A stretch of DNA of 64,000 bases from Kingdonia uniflora. Its lineage: Eukaryota > Streptophyta > Magnoliopsida > Ranunculales > Circaeasteraceae. Positions within the stretch are counted from its first letter, which is position 1. Each line of letters opens with the position of its first letter. The stretch lies in the NCBI GenBank assembly GCA_014058105.1, contig JACGCM010002885.1, forward strand, positions 620,001 through 684,000, given 5' to 3'. The notes beneath the pieces are model-generated. The model had not been told where the DNA came from. It searched no databases and was given only the letters and a program-made list of their open reading frames with translations. Position numbers and translations under genes: made by a program. Shown piece by piece: positions 36,180 through 47,109 of this stretch.

Positions 36180-36600
36180 TTTTATCGACTGTGACACTTC
36201 ACACGTCCGTTTCCCCCATTTCGATCCATTAGTCATCATGATTAAGATCGAGCACCTTGTCCTCCACACCATGCTGATTGATACAGAGAGTGCAGCTGAT
36301 GTCCTTTTCCTCCAAACTGTCGAAACCATGAAAAAGACAGATCTCATTACTGCTACCAATGTCAAATTAAAAGGCTTCATTGGGGCTACAAAAGTTTATG
36401 TTGGTCGAATCAGCCTACCAGTCACCACAGGTCCTATCACACTTCAAACTAGCTTTCTTGTCATCAATAAGAAGTCCAAATACTTTGGTATCCTCGGGCG
36501 TGATTGGCTCCACGCCATGTGAGCCATACCTTCGACCTACAATCAGACCCTTTGTTTCACCACTCTCGAAGGTACTTGGAACCTGAAAGGCTCTCAGCGC
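36180..36600 (+). pseudogene. Tat aspartic protease (complete element)
   Basis: The frame at 36,238-36,522 has LHTMLIDTESAADVLF; the catalytic D-T-G reads D-T-E, which should inactivate it. VGRISLPVTTGPITLQTSFL and KYFGILGRDWLHAM follow, the latter the flap-side block in good order. It is preceded by IDCDTSHVRFPHFDPLV, the usual Tat lead-in. Confidence 0.85.
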
Positions 36601-36769
36601 CTCGCCTGTTGATGCAAACATCCGAAGATCGATCAGACCCAAAAACTCGTCAGCTGCCCATAATAATCACTGTCTCTTTCTATCCTTACACTTTCAGCAG
36701 ATACAACCTCACCCATCAAACCCACTGTTTTTATCAAACTCAACGGTCCTGGTCGAGGTACATTCATTG

Positions 36770-38060
36770 GCACTTCCCTCGATGAAGCAGAACGCCTCGA
36801 GCTTACAGATTTCCTTTGAGAAAACAAAGATGTCTTTGCATGGACATTCCAAGAAATGCCCGATGTTAACCCCAGTCTGGCATGCCATCACCTCGACCTC
36901 ATTCCCTATTCCTCAGCAGTAAAATAGAAGAAATGTACTCTGGCACCACGAATTTGAGAAGCAGTGAACCTTGAAGTTGATAAGCTCATAACCGCAGGTT
37001 TTATCAGGGAGGTGAAGTACGCGGACTGGATATCAAATATCGTGGCAGTGCCCAAGAAGAACGGTAAGATCAAAATTTGCGTTGACTTCACAGATCTCAA
37101 CAAGCACACACCGAAGGACAGTTTCCCCCTCCCAATCATCTCAGCACTCCTCGATGCCACAGCCGGACACGAGCGCCTATCAATGATTGACGCGGCTTCG
37201 GGTTACAATAAGGTACCCCTCCTCCCCAAAGACCAACTTAAAACTTCATTTATCACTGATCAAGGCCTTTACTATTTTAATGTTATGCCCTTCGGCCTTA
37301 AAAATGTGGGAGCCACTTACCAACGCCTTGTGACAATTATGTTCAAACCTTTGTTTGGCAAGTCGGTCGAAGTTTACATCGACGACATGTTATGCAAGAG
37401 TCTCCAAAAATAGTCCCACATTCAGGACCTAACCGAAGTCTTTTTGATTCTTCAAACATACAACATGAAACTCAATCCAGATAAGTGCCAATTTGGTGTT
37501 TCGTCTGGTAAATTTTTAGGCCACCTTATCAGTAAACGAGGTATCGAGATCGATCCCACCCATATTCGAGCACTCATCGATATGCCTTCACCCAAAACCA
37601 AAAAAGATGTCCAAAAAGTGGTTGGCAAAATTGCGGCCCTCGACCGTTTCATTTCCAAATCCTCAGACCGTTGTGTTTGGCTCTTTTCTCTCTTACGCGA
37701 CCAAGATGTCCATAAAGCAAAAAAGAAAAACAACCCCGAGATCAATTGGACACTCGAATGTGAACAGGCCTTCCTCGAACTCAAAACTTATCTTGGCCGA
37801 CCACCCATTATCAGCACCTCTATCAAAGGCGAAACACTCACCTTATATTATGCTGTTACAGACACCTCTATTTGTTTAGTACTTATTTGACTCGACTCAT
37901 ACATCAAGAAACCCGTATATTTCATCAGTAAAACTCTAACACCCGCCGAAACTCGGTATTCAAAACTTGTGCGTTTGCTCCTCACACTTGTTTATTCAGC
38001 CCGCAAACTCAAACCATACTTTCAAGCCCACCCCATCCGTGTTATAACAAGTTATCCCCT
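36770..38060 (+). pseudogene. Tat reverse transcriptase (complete element)
   Basis: Segments: linker NKDVFAWTFQEMPDVNPSLA (about 36,820-36,880), then 36,964-37,413 with AGFIREVKYADWISNIVAVP, VDFTDLNKHTPKDSFPLP, MIDAASGYNKV, FGLKNVGATYQRLV and EVYIDDMLCKS. The Asp triad is present. From 37,444 LNPDKCQFGVSSGKFLGHLI is the thumb. RNase H-like connection sequence follows near 37,900 (KPVYFISKTLTPAETRYSKL). Single stops at 36,819, 36,930, 37,413 and 37,890 break the frame. Confidence 0.93.
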
Positions 38061-38159
38061 TCGAGAAGTACTCAAGTAAAAAAGTAAAATCCAAATGAGT
38101 GCAATAGTGGTCTGTATACCTTGGAGAACATGACATTATATTCGAGAAGTAGATATCTA

Positions 38160-38930
38160 AGAAAGGCCAAGCAGTACCAGACTTCCTTGCTAACTTCCCC
38201 GTCGAAGATGTCGATTGCGAAGAACATGAAGATGACTTAACAGAAGACCAACCTGAAGCAAAAGATCCATAGAACCCCAACACTGTCAGGCGTCTATTCA
38301 TAGATGGATCTACTAGGCCTAATAATTTAGGGATCGATATTGTCCTAGTCACACCCACAAATGATCAAATAGAGAAGGCAGTCAAGCCCAACTTTGAATG
38401 TTCCAACAACGAAGCCGAGTATGAAGCTTTGATTCATGGCCTCGACCTCGTCCTCAAACTCGGCGTCCCCAAACTCACAGTTTTCACAGATTCCCAACTG
38501 GTTCAGAGACATTACACAGGTGAAAATCAAGCTAACGGTCGCATGGCTGAATATGCTACTCTTGTTTGACAATGCATGGACCGTTTTCCTGTAAAATCTT
38601 CCATCACTCACTACCCTCGAGGAGAAAGCTGACATGCAAATGCCCTCGCCTACATAGTAGCTATGTTAGGCCAATCAGAATCCCAGACCCTCCATATTGA
38701 AGTACTCAAACGCCCAAGTATCGTCTAGATGAAAGTCAATGCCATCAATACTGGGGGCGAGAGTCTCGATCCAGACGATTGGCGAACACCATTCCTCCAT
38801 TACCTCAACAATGCAACCCTCCCAGGTGATCCCAAAGCCAGACGATCATTGTTAGAAAACTGCCGAAGATACACCATCCACAAACATGAGCTACATCGGA
38901 AATCCCCAAATGGCTTCCTCCTTTGATGCA
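38160..38930 (+). pseudogene. Tat RNase H (complete element)
   Basis: VPDFLANFPVED leads in, then RRLFIDGSTRPNNLGIDIVL (first Asp), NNEAEYEALIHGLDLVLKLG (Glu), LTVFTDSQLVQRHYTGE (second Asp) and MAEYATLV. The end block is FPVKSSITHYPRGES and ANALAY. All catalytic residues are visible, though stops at about 38,270, 38,566 and 38,630 interrupt the frame. It then runs into the integrase leader DPDDWRTPFLHYLNNATLPG. Confidence 0.9.
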
Positions 38931-39860
38931 TATCTCAAGCAGAGGCCTCTACCATTCTAGCCAAACTTCACGAAGATACCTGCGGTGCTCACACTTCTGG
39001 TCCTTCTATGGCCCTTCGATCCGTCTCCCAAGGTTTATTCTGGCCGAACATGAAAAAATAAGCCGAAGAGTACGCCAAACACTGTGACAAATGCCAACGC
39101 CATGCCCACGACATACATTGCCCTTCAAAAGACCTCCATTATAGTCAAGTCTCCTGGCCATTCAAAAGATGGGCTATCGATCTCATTGGCCCCTTCCTAA
39201 AGCCTCGGGTAGCAGGGAGAATATCCTTGTTGCAACAGATTACTTTACCAAATGGGTCAAAACTGTACCTTTGTGCTGAACCAGAGAAGAAGTTATCAAA
39301 TTTCTATGGGAAAACATCATCACACGATTTGGCTACCCCCATATAATTCGATGTGACAATGGTCCCCAGTTCTTCGCAACAAAGTCAGAAATTTTCTCAA
39401 TAAATACAATATCATTCTCTCCCCCTCAACACCTTACTATCCCTAAGGCAGTGGTCAAGTCGAAGCCATCAACAAAATTATAGTCGACGGTCTCAAGAAA
39501 AGAGTTTATGCAAAGAAAGGAAGATGGGTTCAAGAGTTACAGCATGTCCTCTGGGCTTATCGAACAACACCAAGAAATTCTACAGGCTGTACCCCTTTCC
39601 TTCTAGCATACGGTACCAAAGTTGTGCTACCAACTCAATTCGAAGTACCTACACGAGATTCTAGCTTCCCAGACGAAGACAATGAGTTTGAGCTCGGATG
39701 CAACATGTTATGGATCAACGAAACCAGAGACTGAGCCATCGCCAACCTTGGCCGCTACCACATATCACTTCAAAAATCCTATAACAAGAGAGTTCGGCCC
39801 CGAAGTTTCAAAATCGGAGATCTGGTACTTCGACGTGTCAACCAATCTTTGAAGCCCTAA
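38930..39860 (+). pseudogene. Tat integrase (complete element)
   Basis: The zinc-binding part reads LHEDTCGAHTSGPSMALRSV and CDKCQRHA (H-H-C-C). The core starts WAIDLIGPF near 39,175. A frame change near 39,200 is followed by blocks around ggtccccagttcttcgc and ccaagaaattctacaggc that correspond to the NGxQF and PRxSTGxTPF motifs. The C-terminal part ends near 39,850. It is degraded but in normal order. Confidence 0.85.
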
Positions 39861-40106
39861 AATGCCGGGTACGATAAAACTGACAAAGGTACCGTATGTC
39901 GTGTACGATAAAACTGACAAAGGTTCTTACTTTCTGATGACAGAAGTCGAGGAGCTTTTACCAAATCCGTAGAACACAATGCAGCTGGTCTCCTATAACA
40001 GGTCACGGCCTCAACCCTGTATAGCTGATGTAACACAGAATAATCAATAAACAATTTTTCTACCCATACTTCGTCTTCTCTTTTAATTAAATTTCTTGGT
40101 TTAACT

Positions 40107-40885
40107 TAGGTATCATGTCAACCCTTCGACCCGACTGATACTTAGGAATGACCTTATGATTTTTCAAGCTTCCAAGTTTGAGAAAACTTGAGGGGCAAGG
40201 ATAGTCGAAAGACCGAACCCTCGGGAATGTATTGGGGGCGAACAGTTATGCTTCGTTGTGGCTAAAGCCTTTGAAGTCCAGTCGATTTCCTGGTTTCTTC
40301 TAAGTATCATATTAACCCTTCGACCCGATTGATACTTGGGGGCAACCTTAAAATTTTCAAGCTTCCAATTTTGGGCAAACTCGAGGGGCAAGCATGGTCG
40401 AAAGACCGGACTCTCAGGGATGCAATTAGAGCGAACAGATATGCTTCGATTAGGTTTAAAACCATCGTAGTCCAGTCGATTTCTTAGTTTACCCCGGGTA
40501 TCATGTTTACCCTCGCCCTGACTGATACTTGGGGGCGACCTGGAAATTTTAAAGTTTCCAACATCCGAGCAAACTCAAGGGGCACAAATGGTCGAAAGGC
40601 CAGACCCTCGATAATGTGTTGGGGGCGAACACATCTTACTTTGCTGTGGGTTAGGCCTTCGAAGTCCTGTGAATTTATGGGTTTCCTCTAAGTATCACGT
40701 CCCCTCAGCCCGACTAATACTTGGGGGCGACCTTGAAAATTTTCAAACTTCCAAATTTCGGGCAGATTCGAGGGGCACGAATGGTTGACTGACCGGACCC
40801 TCGAGAATGCGTTGGGCGTGACCACATTCTGCATCGCTGTGGCTAAGGCATTCGATGTTCAGCAGATCCCTTAATTACAAAAGAA
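40107..40885 (+). repeat. Tandem array of about 194-base units in the Tat 3' region
   Basis: Four units start near 40,107, 40,302, 40,497 and 40,689, and a partial fifth starts at 40,882. Shared blocks are gatacttgggggcgacc, the aaattttcaagcttccaa type, gaggggca, ggtcgaaagaccg, accctcg-gaatg and gggggcgaac. Each unit is diverged by 15-25 percent by eye. Tandem arrays between pol and the 3' LTR are a known habit of Tat elements and can seed satellite DNA. Confidence 0.9.
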
Positions 40886-41906
40886 GTATCACAATACCCT
40901 CGAAGCTCTTCAGGGATTCGACCACTTTAGAGTCATTCGATAGAAACAGTACCTGCAGATACTATTATACAAGAAAATTTACAAATGCAAGAAGATTTCA
41001 CTATCATAAATCAGAGAAGCAGTTTTAACACAACCTAAGTCAAGTCGGGCATCAAGAATCCAGTACAAGTTAAGCCAACAGAATCAGCCTTAGTATATCA
41101 GTAATCCAGTACAACGAAAGCTCAGAACAACAATACAATATAAATCAAGTTCATACATTGCAGTCTCAACATTCGACAACCATAGCAGAATCAAAACAAT
41201 ACAAGTCCGTTTCCTCCATAACAACTCACAACAATCACAAGTTAAAAGAGCAACAGGTTCAAATATTACATCTCAACAACAAATTAGAAAAAACACGAAT
41301 GAAACTTCAATACAGATACCTTATATCATCATGGTTACATCCTCTTCCTCAACAGGTCCTCCAGCGTCAACACCTTCAGTACCTTCAGTCGAAAGCTTCG
41401 ACCCCACATCATCCACAGTTCTAACACTGGTCGCTTCAATCACAGGAACCTCCACACCACCTCCAATACCTCCATCTTCTCCATCTACAACATCTGCATC
41501 TCCTCTCTTTATCTCTAAAACATCTCCAGTAACCAGTTCTGGAGTAACATGAAAAAGGTTCCAAAGTATATGGGTTATACCCGTTATCCTCTATAAACTC
41601 TTTCAGCTTGACAGTCACTCTACATTCACCATCAAACTACACCTGGTATAACACCTTCTGTTCTGCCATTTCCTTCTCTTTGGCAGCAAGCTTCCCTGCC
41701 CACACCCGCTCCTGATTATGCCACTGACTCTCGAGCCTCTTATCAAAGGAGTCTGTGATTGCCACCAAATCCCGCTTCAAAACTTTGACCTCAGACACTA
41801 ACGAAGCCTCAATCCCTCTAGCAAGATCCAGACTTTCAACTGCCTGCTGTGGCTTTCCCTTTACTGACTTCATTGCCTTATTGTAAGATTGCGCCCAAAC
41901 ACCCGT

Positions 41907-42013
41907 CTGCTAGAATATTCGAGCAGTTAGTACCCCTCAAAACTCAAAGAAACTTAAAATAAATCTTAGAATCTCACAGAAGAAATAAATAGACAGTTGC
42001 CTGAAACATATAC
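41907..42013 (-). other. Second intron of the antisense gene in Tat
   Basis: On the minus strand the donor is AAGAG^GTATATG and the acceptor TTCTAGCAG^ACGG, 107 bases, rich in stops. Flanking codons are EASKEMKR and TGVWAQSYNKAMKS. Confidence 0.6.
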
Positions 42014-42575
42014 CTCTTCATTTCCTTCGAAGCCTCATCTGGGTCGTCTTCGCAGAGTTCAATCATTGAAGCGTGTTTGGCCACTGCTTGCTCTCGTCAT
42101 TCAGCCTCCGTCATCTCTTCATCCTCATCCGCTGCGTCATCTTCCCCCAACGCCCTATGCCTTTTGTGTTGGACAACCTTCGGCTGCTGTACCTTCGGAG
42201 CCTCGGATGCAGCCTTGCCCTTCCCTTGCTCAGCCTGTGTTGGCACCTGCCTTGGCCTCAGTCTCGAAGCATCGCCAGCCACTTCGGGTACTGGCGCTGC
42301 TTGCTTCGACCCCCTCCTCGATTTTGGAACATACTGAACGTTTCTTGGCAACTCCTCCCCTCCCATTTCTTCATGAACTTTTGTACCAGCTTCGCCTCTC
42401 CTCCTCTTTGATGGCTTCGGCGTAACGGGTATATTTCAAAGCAGGGAGTCCGTTTTCTTCCTTCTCTTCCTCTGAATACCAGGACTTTTGAAAACCAAAT
42501 TCACCTGCTCCTCACTGGCTTCGAGCAAGGTGTCAATATAGTTACTCGGACTGTCCCAAGACAGATTCTTTGGAC

Positions 42576-42649
42576 CTGCAGAACAAACGAAATATGATCA
42601 CCAATTATTCGAGAAATACATCAAAACAAACCTTCAACAGTAAACTTAC
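42576..42649 (-). other. Intron of the antisense gene in Tat
   Basis: On the minus strand the donor is CAGA^GTAAGTTTAC and the acceptor TTTGTTCTGCAG^GTCC, 74 bases. Removing it joins YNQS to GPKNLSWDSPSN in a continuing frame. Confidence 0.65.
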
Positions 42650-44365
42650 TCTGATTATAGACCTTATGGTGCAATTTATAAAGGTCCTCCCCTTCAACAT
42701 TCTCATAGTTATCCTGTACTATAAGTAAGTCTTTATTCCACCCTCGACCCGTCGAACACAGATAAAAAAACCAAGGCTTCTTAGGATAACACTAGATGTG
42801 GTAGGTACCTCTGTTCTGGCTTGCCTTCTTCGAGTAGAAGGTCACAACATCAAACCACTTAATTAAACCCATCCCATCACTGCACAACTTTACATTCATC
42901 CCCTCTATAACCCTCATCATCTGGTAAAAATTTCCATTCATTTGCACCAAGGAAACATCCCAAAAATTCAACACCTCCTTCAGTAACCGTCGAAAAGGAA
43001 GTTCCATTCCTAATCGAATCTGGCCTCTATAAGCCATTATCCCTTCTCCAGGGTTCAATTTGAAAGTTAACCCTACTCCCGCCACACTTAACAACACCCC
43101 CACTTTCGACAGCTCCAGCTTGGCAGTAAACCGAAACGGCAGCTCGTACCTTATCTCAAGCCGAAATGGTACCTTCGACCCTATCCGACTCAGCCGAATC
43201 CCTACTTTCATCACTCTGCCATCCATCTCCCTTTCCACCACTAGAAGGCCCTGCATTACCCTCGCCTCTCTCCCCCTTACTATCCTCCGTCACTACCGTC
43301 CTACGACGTCTCGTAATCGGAACCTCACCAGCCGGCAATACCATAGCCAAAGGGGAATCAGTTATAACATCTAGCACTTCTAAGTCGCTGCCCTCATCTA
43401 CGGGAGCATGACCAAATATAATAGCTTCGAATGCTTCGATCTCCTCATCTATCAGCCTCCGTCTCGAAGCTTGACGGATATGCATCTTTGCATACAGAAG
43501 AAGAGACACGCAATCAGATCGATAAATTCAATAATTACGTGTCAAATATCCATATCCCATCTACCAGCTCCAACAGATACATACACATTCAGAACCTCAA
43601 TCCTTAACCCAATGCTTCCTTCAAAAACCCCAAATTCCCCGAATGGGTTGGAACCCAGACTCATGAATTATCTTATCCTCGAAGATAACCTCCAAACTCC
43701 AAACCCAAAATATTCTACTCATAGACAAATAAGGAAAAACAAAACAACAATTGGCAGAGATCAAGTGACATACCTGTGTTAGAAGTACTATGCTCAAAAT
43801 AGCAAGATCAATGCAACAAATTCAACAACTTTTCTCAAGCAACGGCACTAATGGCATGCGTCCTCTTCCTCTTACTCTCTTTGGTTTTTCTCAACGAACA
43901 GTACAGTGGTTACTTCTCTCCCATTTATATACCTTCTCAGAAAACCAAAACTGCCTCGATTTTCAAACCACTATCATTACCACGACCCCACTACCCCGGC
44001 TTTTCGGCTACAATGTGTTTTCATTGATTTGCCCCTCATATCTCTCATGTGCGAGCTGCACACTCACTTCAAATTACCTACAAAATTAAAGCTTCTTGAA
44101 CCCTTTCACCCTCGCTCGAAGCTAATCAGTCAAATCCCAACATCAAATCATAATTATTCCATGAAATAAGGACAAAAATAATGATTACCTGTACGGTACA
44201 CTGCCCTAGGCGCCCATACCATTATGACAGACCAGCTGTCTAGGCTGTCAGTACGGCTAGTTAAATCCAATGAATCCTTCGACACCCCAAAGTATCGTCC
44301 ACGAATAATCGACTACACCAGATATCAAAAATTTGATCTACAACACATTCGTCACTTCAAAACTC

Positions 44366-44612
44366 TATGTCTTTATTACTTCGACAGATCATCCGTGTAC
44401 TTCGACAGGTCATAATTTTTTACTTCGACAAATCAAAATTCTCCTTCGACAAACTACAATTTTTCCACTTCGACAAATCAAGATTTATTTCGACAATTCA
44501 AACATCCTACATCGACAGATTATACTATTACTTTGATAGTACAGGAAACTACTTCGAGAATTTAGAATCCTTCTTCGATAGATTTTACAGTTACTTCGCC
44601 ACTTCAGAATTT
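44366..44612 (+). repeat. Short degenerate repeat with ttcgaca core
   Basis: About ten imperfect units of some 19-25 bases carry (a)cttcgaca(a/g)atca. They lie between the antisense gene and the small antisense ORFs in the Tat 3' region. Confidence 0.7.
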
Positions 44613-44838
44613 TTGTTTCGATATTTCAGACTTTTAATGTAACAGTTTAAATTGCTACTTATAAAGAACCAAAATACTACTTCAACAGTGATTCAAAACC
44701 CCTATTTCATTCGGAATAAAAAGATATCCAATCATAAATTACAGACCCCATAAAAAAAGAAGAAGAGAAAGAACAACAACCAAAACAAACCACAGACAGA
44801 TCAACCAAACACCCAACAATACAAATTGAAAGAGGACC

Positions 44839-45156
44839 CTAATTATCAGTAGGATGCTCCTCTTCGACAATAGGCACAACATCAGTATCCTCCTGGTCTA
44901 CCATTTCTTCCGCGAAGGACTCCAGAAGAGACAACCAATGGCCCAGAAATGGACCCATCATCTGAAGAATTCCCTACCAGTATGCAAAAGACATTCCAGC
45001 AATGGGTACCCCAGGTTCCACTTCAAAGAGGTTCAGCATTTTCGCATCAATATCCTGATCGATGCCAAACCTCATTTGCAGCTCCAACGTCTTCTCCTAT
45101 ATTCGCCTGATCCTTACCACCGCTTGGTTCTCCAGAGCAGGTACATTCAAAGCCAT
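44839..45156 (-). pseudogene. Small antisense ORF B in Tat (about 105 codons)
   Basis: From the ATG at 45,156 one frame reads MALNVPALENQAVVRIRRI, a TAG, EKTLELQMRFGIDQD, LNLFEVEPGVPIAGMSFAYW, another TAG, and a tail rich in Glu and Asp to TAG at 44,839. Both internal stops can be explained by CAG to TAG. I do not recognise the family. It is similar along its length to ORF A at 45,760-46,098, so the two are duplicates. Confidence 0.55.
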
Positions 45157-45759
45157 TTCTTATTCGAGCACGTAAGCAGAAAGATGAAGAAAGAATGCAG
45201 AACGATGAGAAATTCCCTCCACAACAACCCCTTTTATACTTGAAGAAAAAATTCAACTTTGCCTCTTCCCTAGCCGCATTAATTGTGGCCTTCAATTCCC
45301 CACCTTGAATACTCAATAGTCCAACCACTACAACTTGCTAGACTTAACAGTTTCATCTGCATGCGCATGGAAACACCATTTACGTGGACTTGCAGTCAAA
45401 ACTCGTGAATCGAACCATCGACCATTTTCACACTTCGATCTCAATTCCTTGCATCGAGTTTTAACCAATAACAGAGTCCGTTACTTTCGACCATACCATT
45501 ATACTTCGATACCAATTTTTCCGGCAGTATTCCCTTACTACTCATTAACATTCGATGAGTTTACTATCATGCCTACAAGTATATTCATCTACAATACCAA
45601 CCAGACACAGTTACATAAAGTTTCATAAAATATTGATTCCATTCCATTATCCAATTTACAAAATAACAAAATTTCAAACCCAAACACATTCATACAAACA
45701 GCTCAAACAAAAACCTCTACATAAAACCTCACGAAACAAAGAGACCCATCATCACCACC

Positions 45760-46098
45760 TCAAACAGCAGCCCTACTCCCGGAAGACCCAGTTCTACTCA
45801 CCGAGCTTTGTTCCTCCATCTCATCTTCTGCACAAACAAGACACTCGGCCAAAGCCGACAGAAAGAGATAATGCTTCTCTGCAGTAGTAAAGTTGTACTT
45901 CAGTTGGTCCTAAAGATAGGCATAAGGCTCTCCGTTGATGAGCACTCCAGCCTCTACTTCCACCAGTTCAGGCATGTCCCAGTCCAAGTCATGATACCCG
46001 GAGAACTTCATATGTAGTTCAGCAGTCTTCCGTCTTACGCGACGATCCCGGGCGAACCCCATCCTCTTCAGATATCGCATATTAGGCATCATATCCAT
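45760..46098 (-). pseudogene. Small antisense ORF A in Tat (about 112 codons)
   Basis: From the ATG at 46,098: MDMMPNMRYLKRMGFARDRR, KTAELHMKFSGYHDLDWDM, PELVEVEAGVLINGEPYAYL, one TAG, then YNFTTAEKHYLFLSALAECL and an acidic/Ser-rich end at 45,760. Shared pattern with ORF B: R-x(3-5)-K-T-x-E-L-x-M-x-F, then L-x-E-V-E-x-G-V-x-I-x-G and an A-Y pair. Function is unknown. It lies just upstream of the 3' LTR, on the strand opposite to gag-pol. Confidence 0.55.
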
Positions 46099-46367
46099 AG
46101 AGATTTCAAAAATTTACAGAAGAAAGAGAGAAGAATGGAAAAGCAGAAGATTACATAGTATCCTTACTCAATAACTCATACTTATAGCCTCATTTCATTT
46201 ATTACCCTATAACCATCAACACCTCTTAATTATCTTCTTTTATTACCTACCCGAAAACCAACAGTCAAACTGCTCAACTTCCAAGGCCAAACAGTTTTCT
46301 CAGCAAATAGTTTTCTCAGCAAACGCCTCTACACCTGGTTTCGAGACCTTCGCTGAGAGGGGGCAAA

Positions 46368-47104
46368 TGTAGTAGCCTACTCGCAGCCTTCTACCCCTGA
46401 CAGATACTTGAAGGCTACTTCTAAGCCTACTCAAACATATCAAAGTCAATACAAACCCACAAACTAGCCTCCCAAAGATCATCCGAAGATGAAGCTTCAA
46501 CTCTAAACAAGCCTCGAGGATAGACTCCACACATCGCAGCAGAAACACTTTGACCATATCTGCACATGGTCGAAATATAATGAAACAGGCAGCCAGCCCA
46601 TCAGACAAGACGGCGTAGTGGTTGGTCCTTACAGCTACAGTGACAGGCCCAACCATTGCCATATTGTCAAAGTACAGAGACATACCCAACAACTATTATA
46701 GTGACAGTACCGACATTTCTGGCGCTCATTCCCCTGCAAGAATATCCAGATAGTACCCTTATAATCTAACCTAACCTTGGTGACTCAGCCATTCCTATGT
46801 TCTATAAATAAGAGAGATGGGAAACCAAGGAGAGGTTAGAAAAATTCTCCCCAGCTCCCTTGCAGTTTACCTTCGACCACCCTGTAAAACCCAGCACTCG
46901 AACCTTCGATTACATATCAGTAATATAAGCACTCTTAAAAAATCCTCATCAGAGGTCATAGAATGTCACATTCGGGCCTCTACGCAAGTATATTGTCTAT
47001 AAAACTATTCATGCTCTAGATTATTTACTTGTATTCCTTTTATTAAAGATTGACCCCGTGGTGTAAGAGCCGACTTCCCCTCTGAAAGAAGTTAGGCCCC
47101 TACA
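46368..47104 (+). repeat. Tat 3' LTR
   Basis: It is the partner of 33,552-34,288. TATA is at 46,803-46,810. The polypurine tract gagagggggcaaa (46,355-46,367) precedes it directly. Confidence 0.95.
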
Positions 47105-47109
47105 CTAAC

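Larger units (their letters stand above)
41321..43509 (-). pseudogene. Antisense spliced gene in the Tat 3' region (Transposase_28-like domain, coiled coil, acidic tail)
   Basis: It runs opposite to gag-pol. From 43,509: MSLLLYAKMHIRQASRRRLI, an acidic/Ser-rich part, then after a frame change near 43,200 a domain at 43,256-42,792 with YRGQIRLGMELPFRRLLKEV, LNFWDVSLVQMNGNFYQMMR and, below, KPWFFYLCSTGRGWNKDLL. This resembles the Transposase_28 ('putative gypsy type transposon') domain. Intron 42,576-42,649 (gtaagt...ctgcag) and intron 41,907-42,013 (gtatat...tagcag) join it to a Lys/Glu-rich segment, a coiled coil (41,873-41,637, LARGIEASLVSEVKVLKRDL) and an acidic tail ending at 41,321. Domain identity is tentative; direction and splice sites are clear. 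Confidence 0.6.
33552..47104 (+). mobile_element. Complete Tat-lineage Ty3/Gypsy element, 13.55 kb
   Basis: Two 737-base LTRs (33,552-34,288 and 46,368-47,104) start TGTAGT and end CCCCTACA, and a perfect target duplication ctaac lies at 33,547-33,551 and 47,105-47,109. Internal order: primer site, leader, gag, protease, RT, RNase H, integrase, a tandem array, then a 5.5-kb 3' region with antisense genes, and a polypurine tract. The size, RT type and antisense 3' genes fit Tat elements (Retand/Grande-like). LTRs differ by roughly 8 percent by eye, mostly transitions. Premature stops in gag-pol make it defective. Confidence 0.95.

Noticed and set aside
36117..38635. Minus-strand frames inside Tat pol
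   Set aside because: They are shadows of protease, RT and RNase H on the plus strand.
40107..40885. Evenly spaced repeats considered as a CRISPR-like array
   Set aside because: The units are adjacent and diverged with no unique spacers, and the host is a plant.
43060..43411. Plus-strand Ser/Thr-rich frames in the Tat 3' region
   Set aside because: They are complementary to the antisense gene at 41,321-43,509, which has splice sites and domains.
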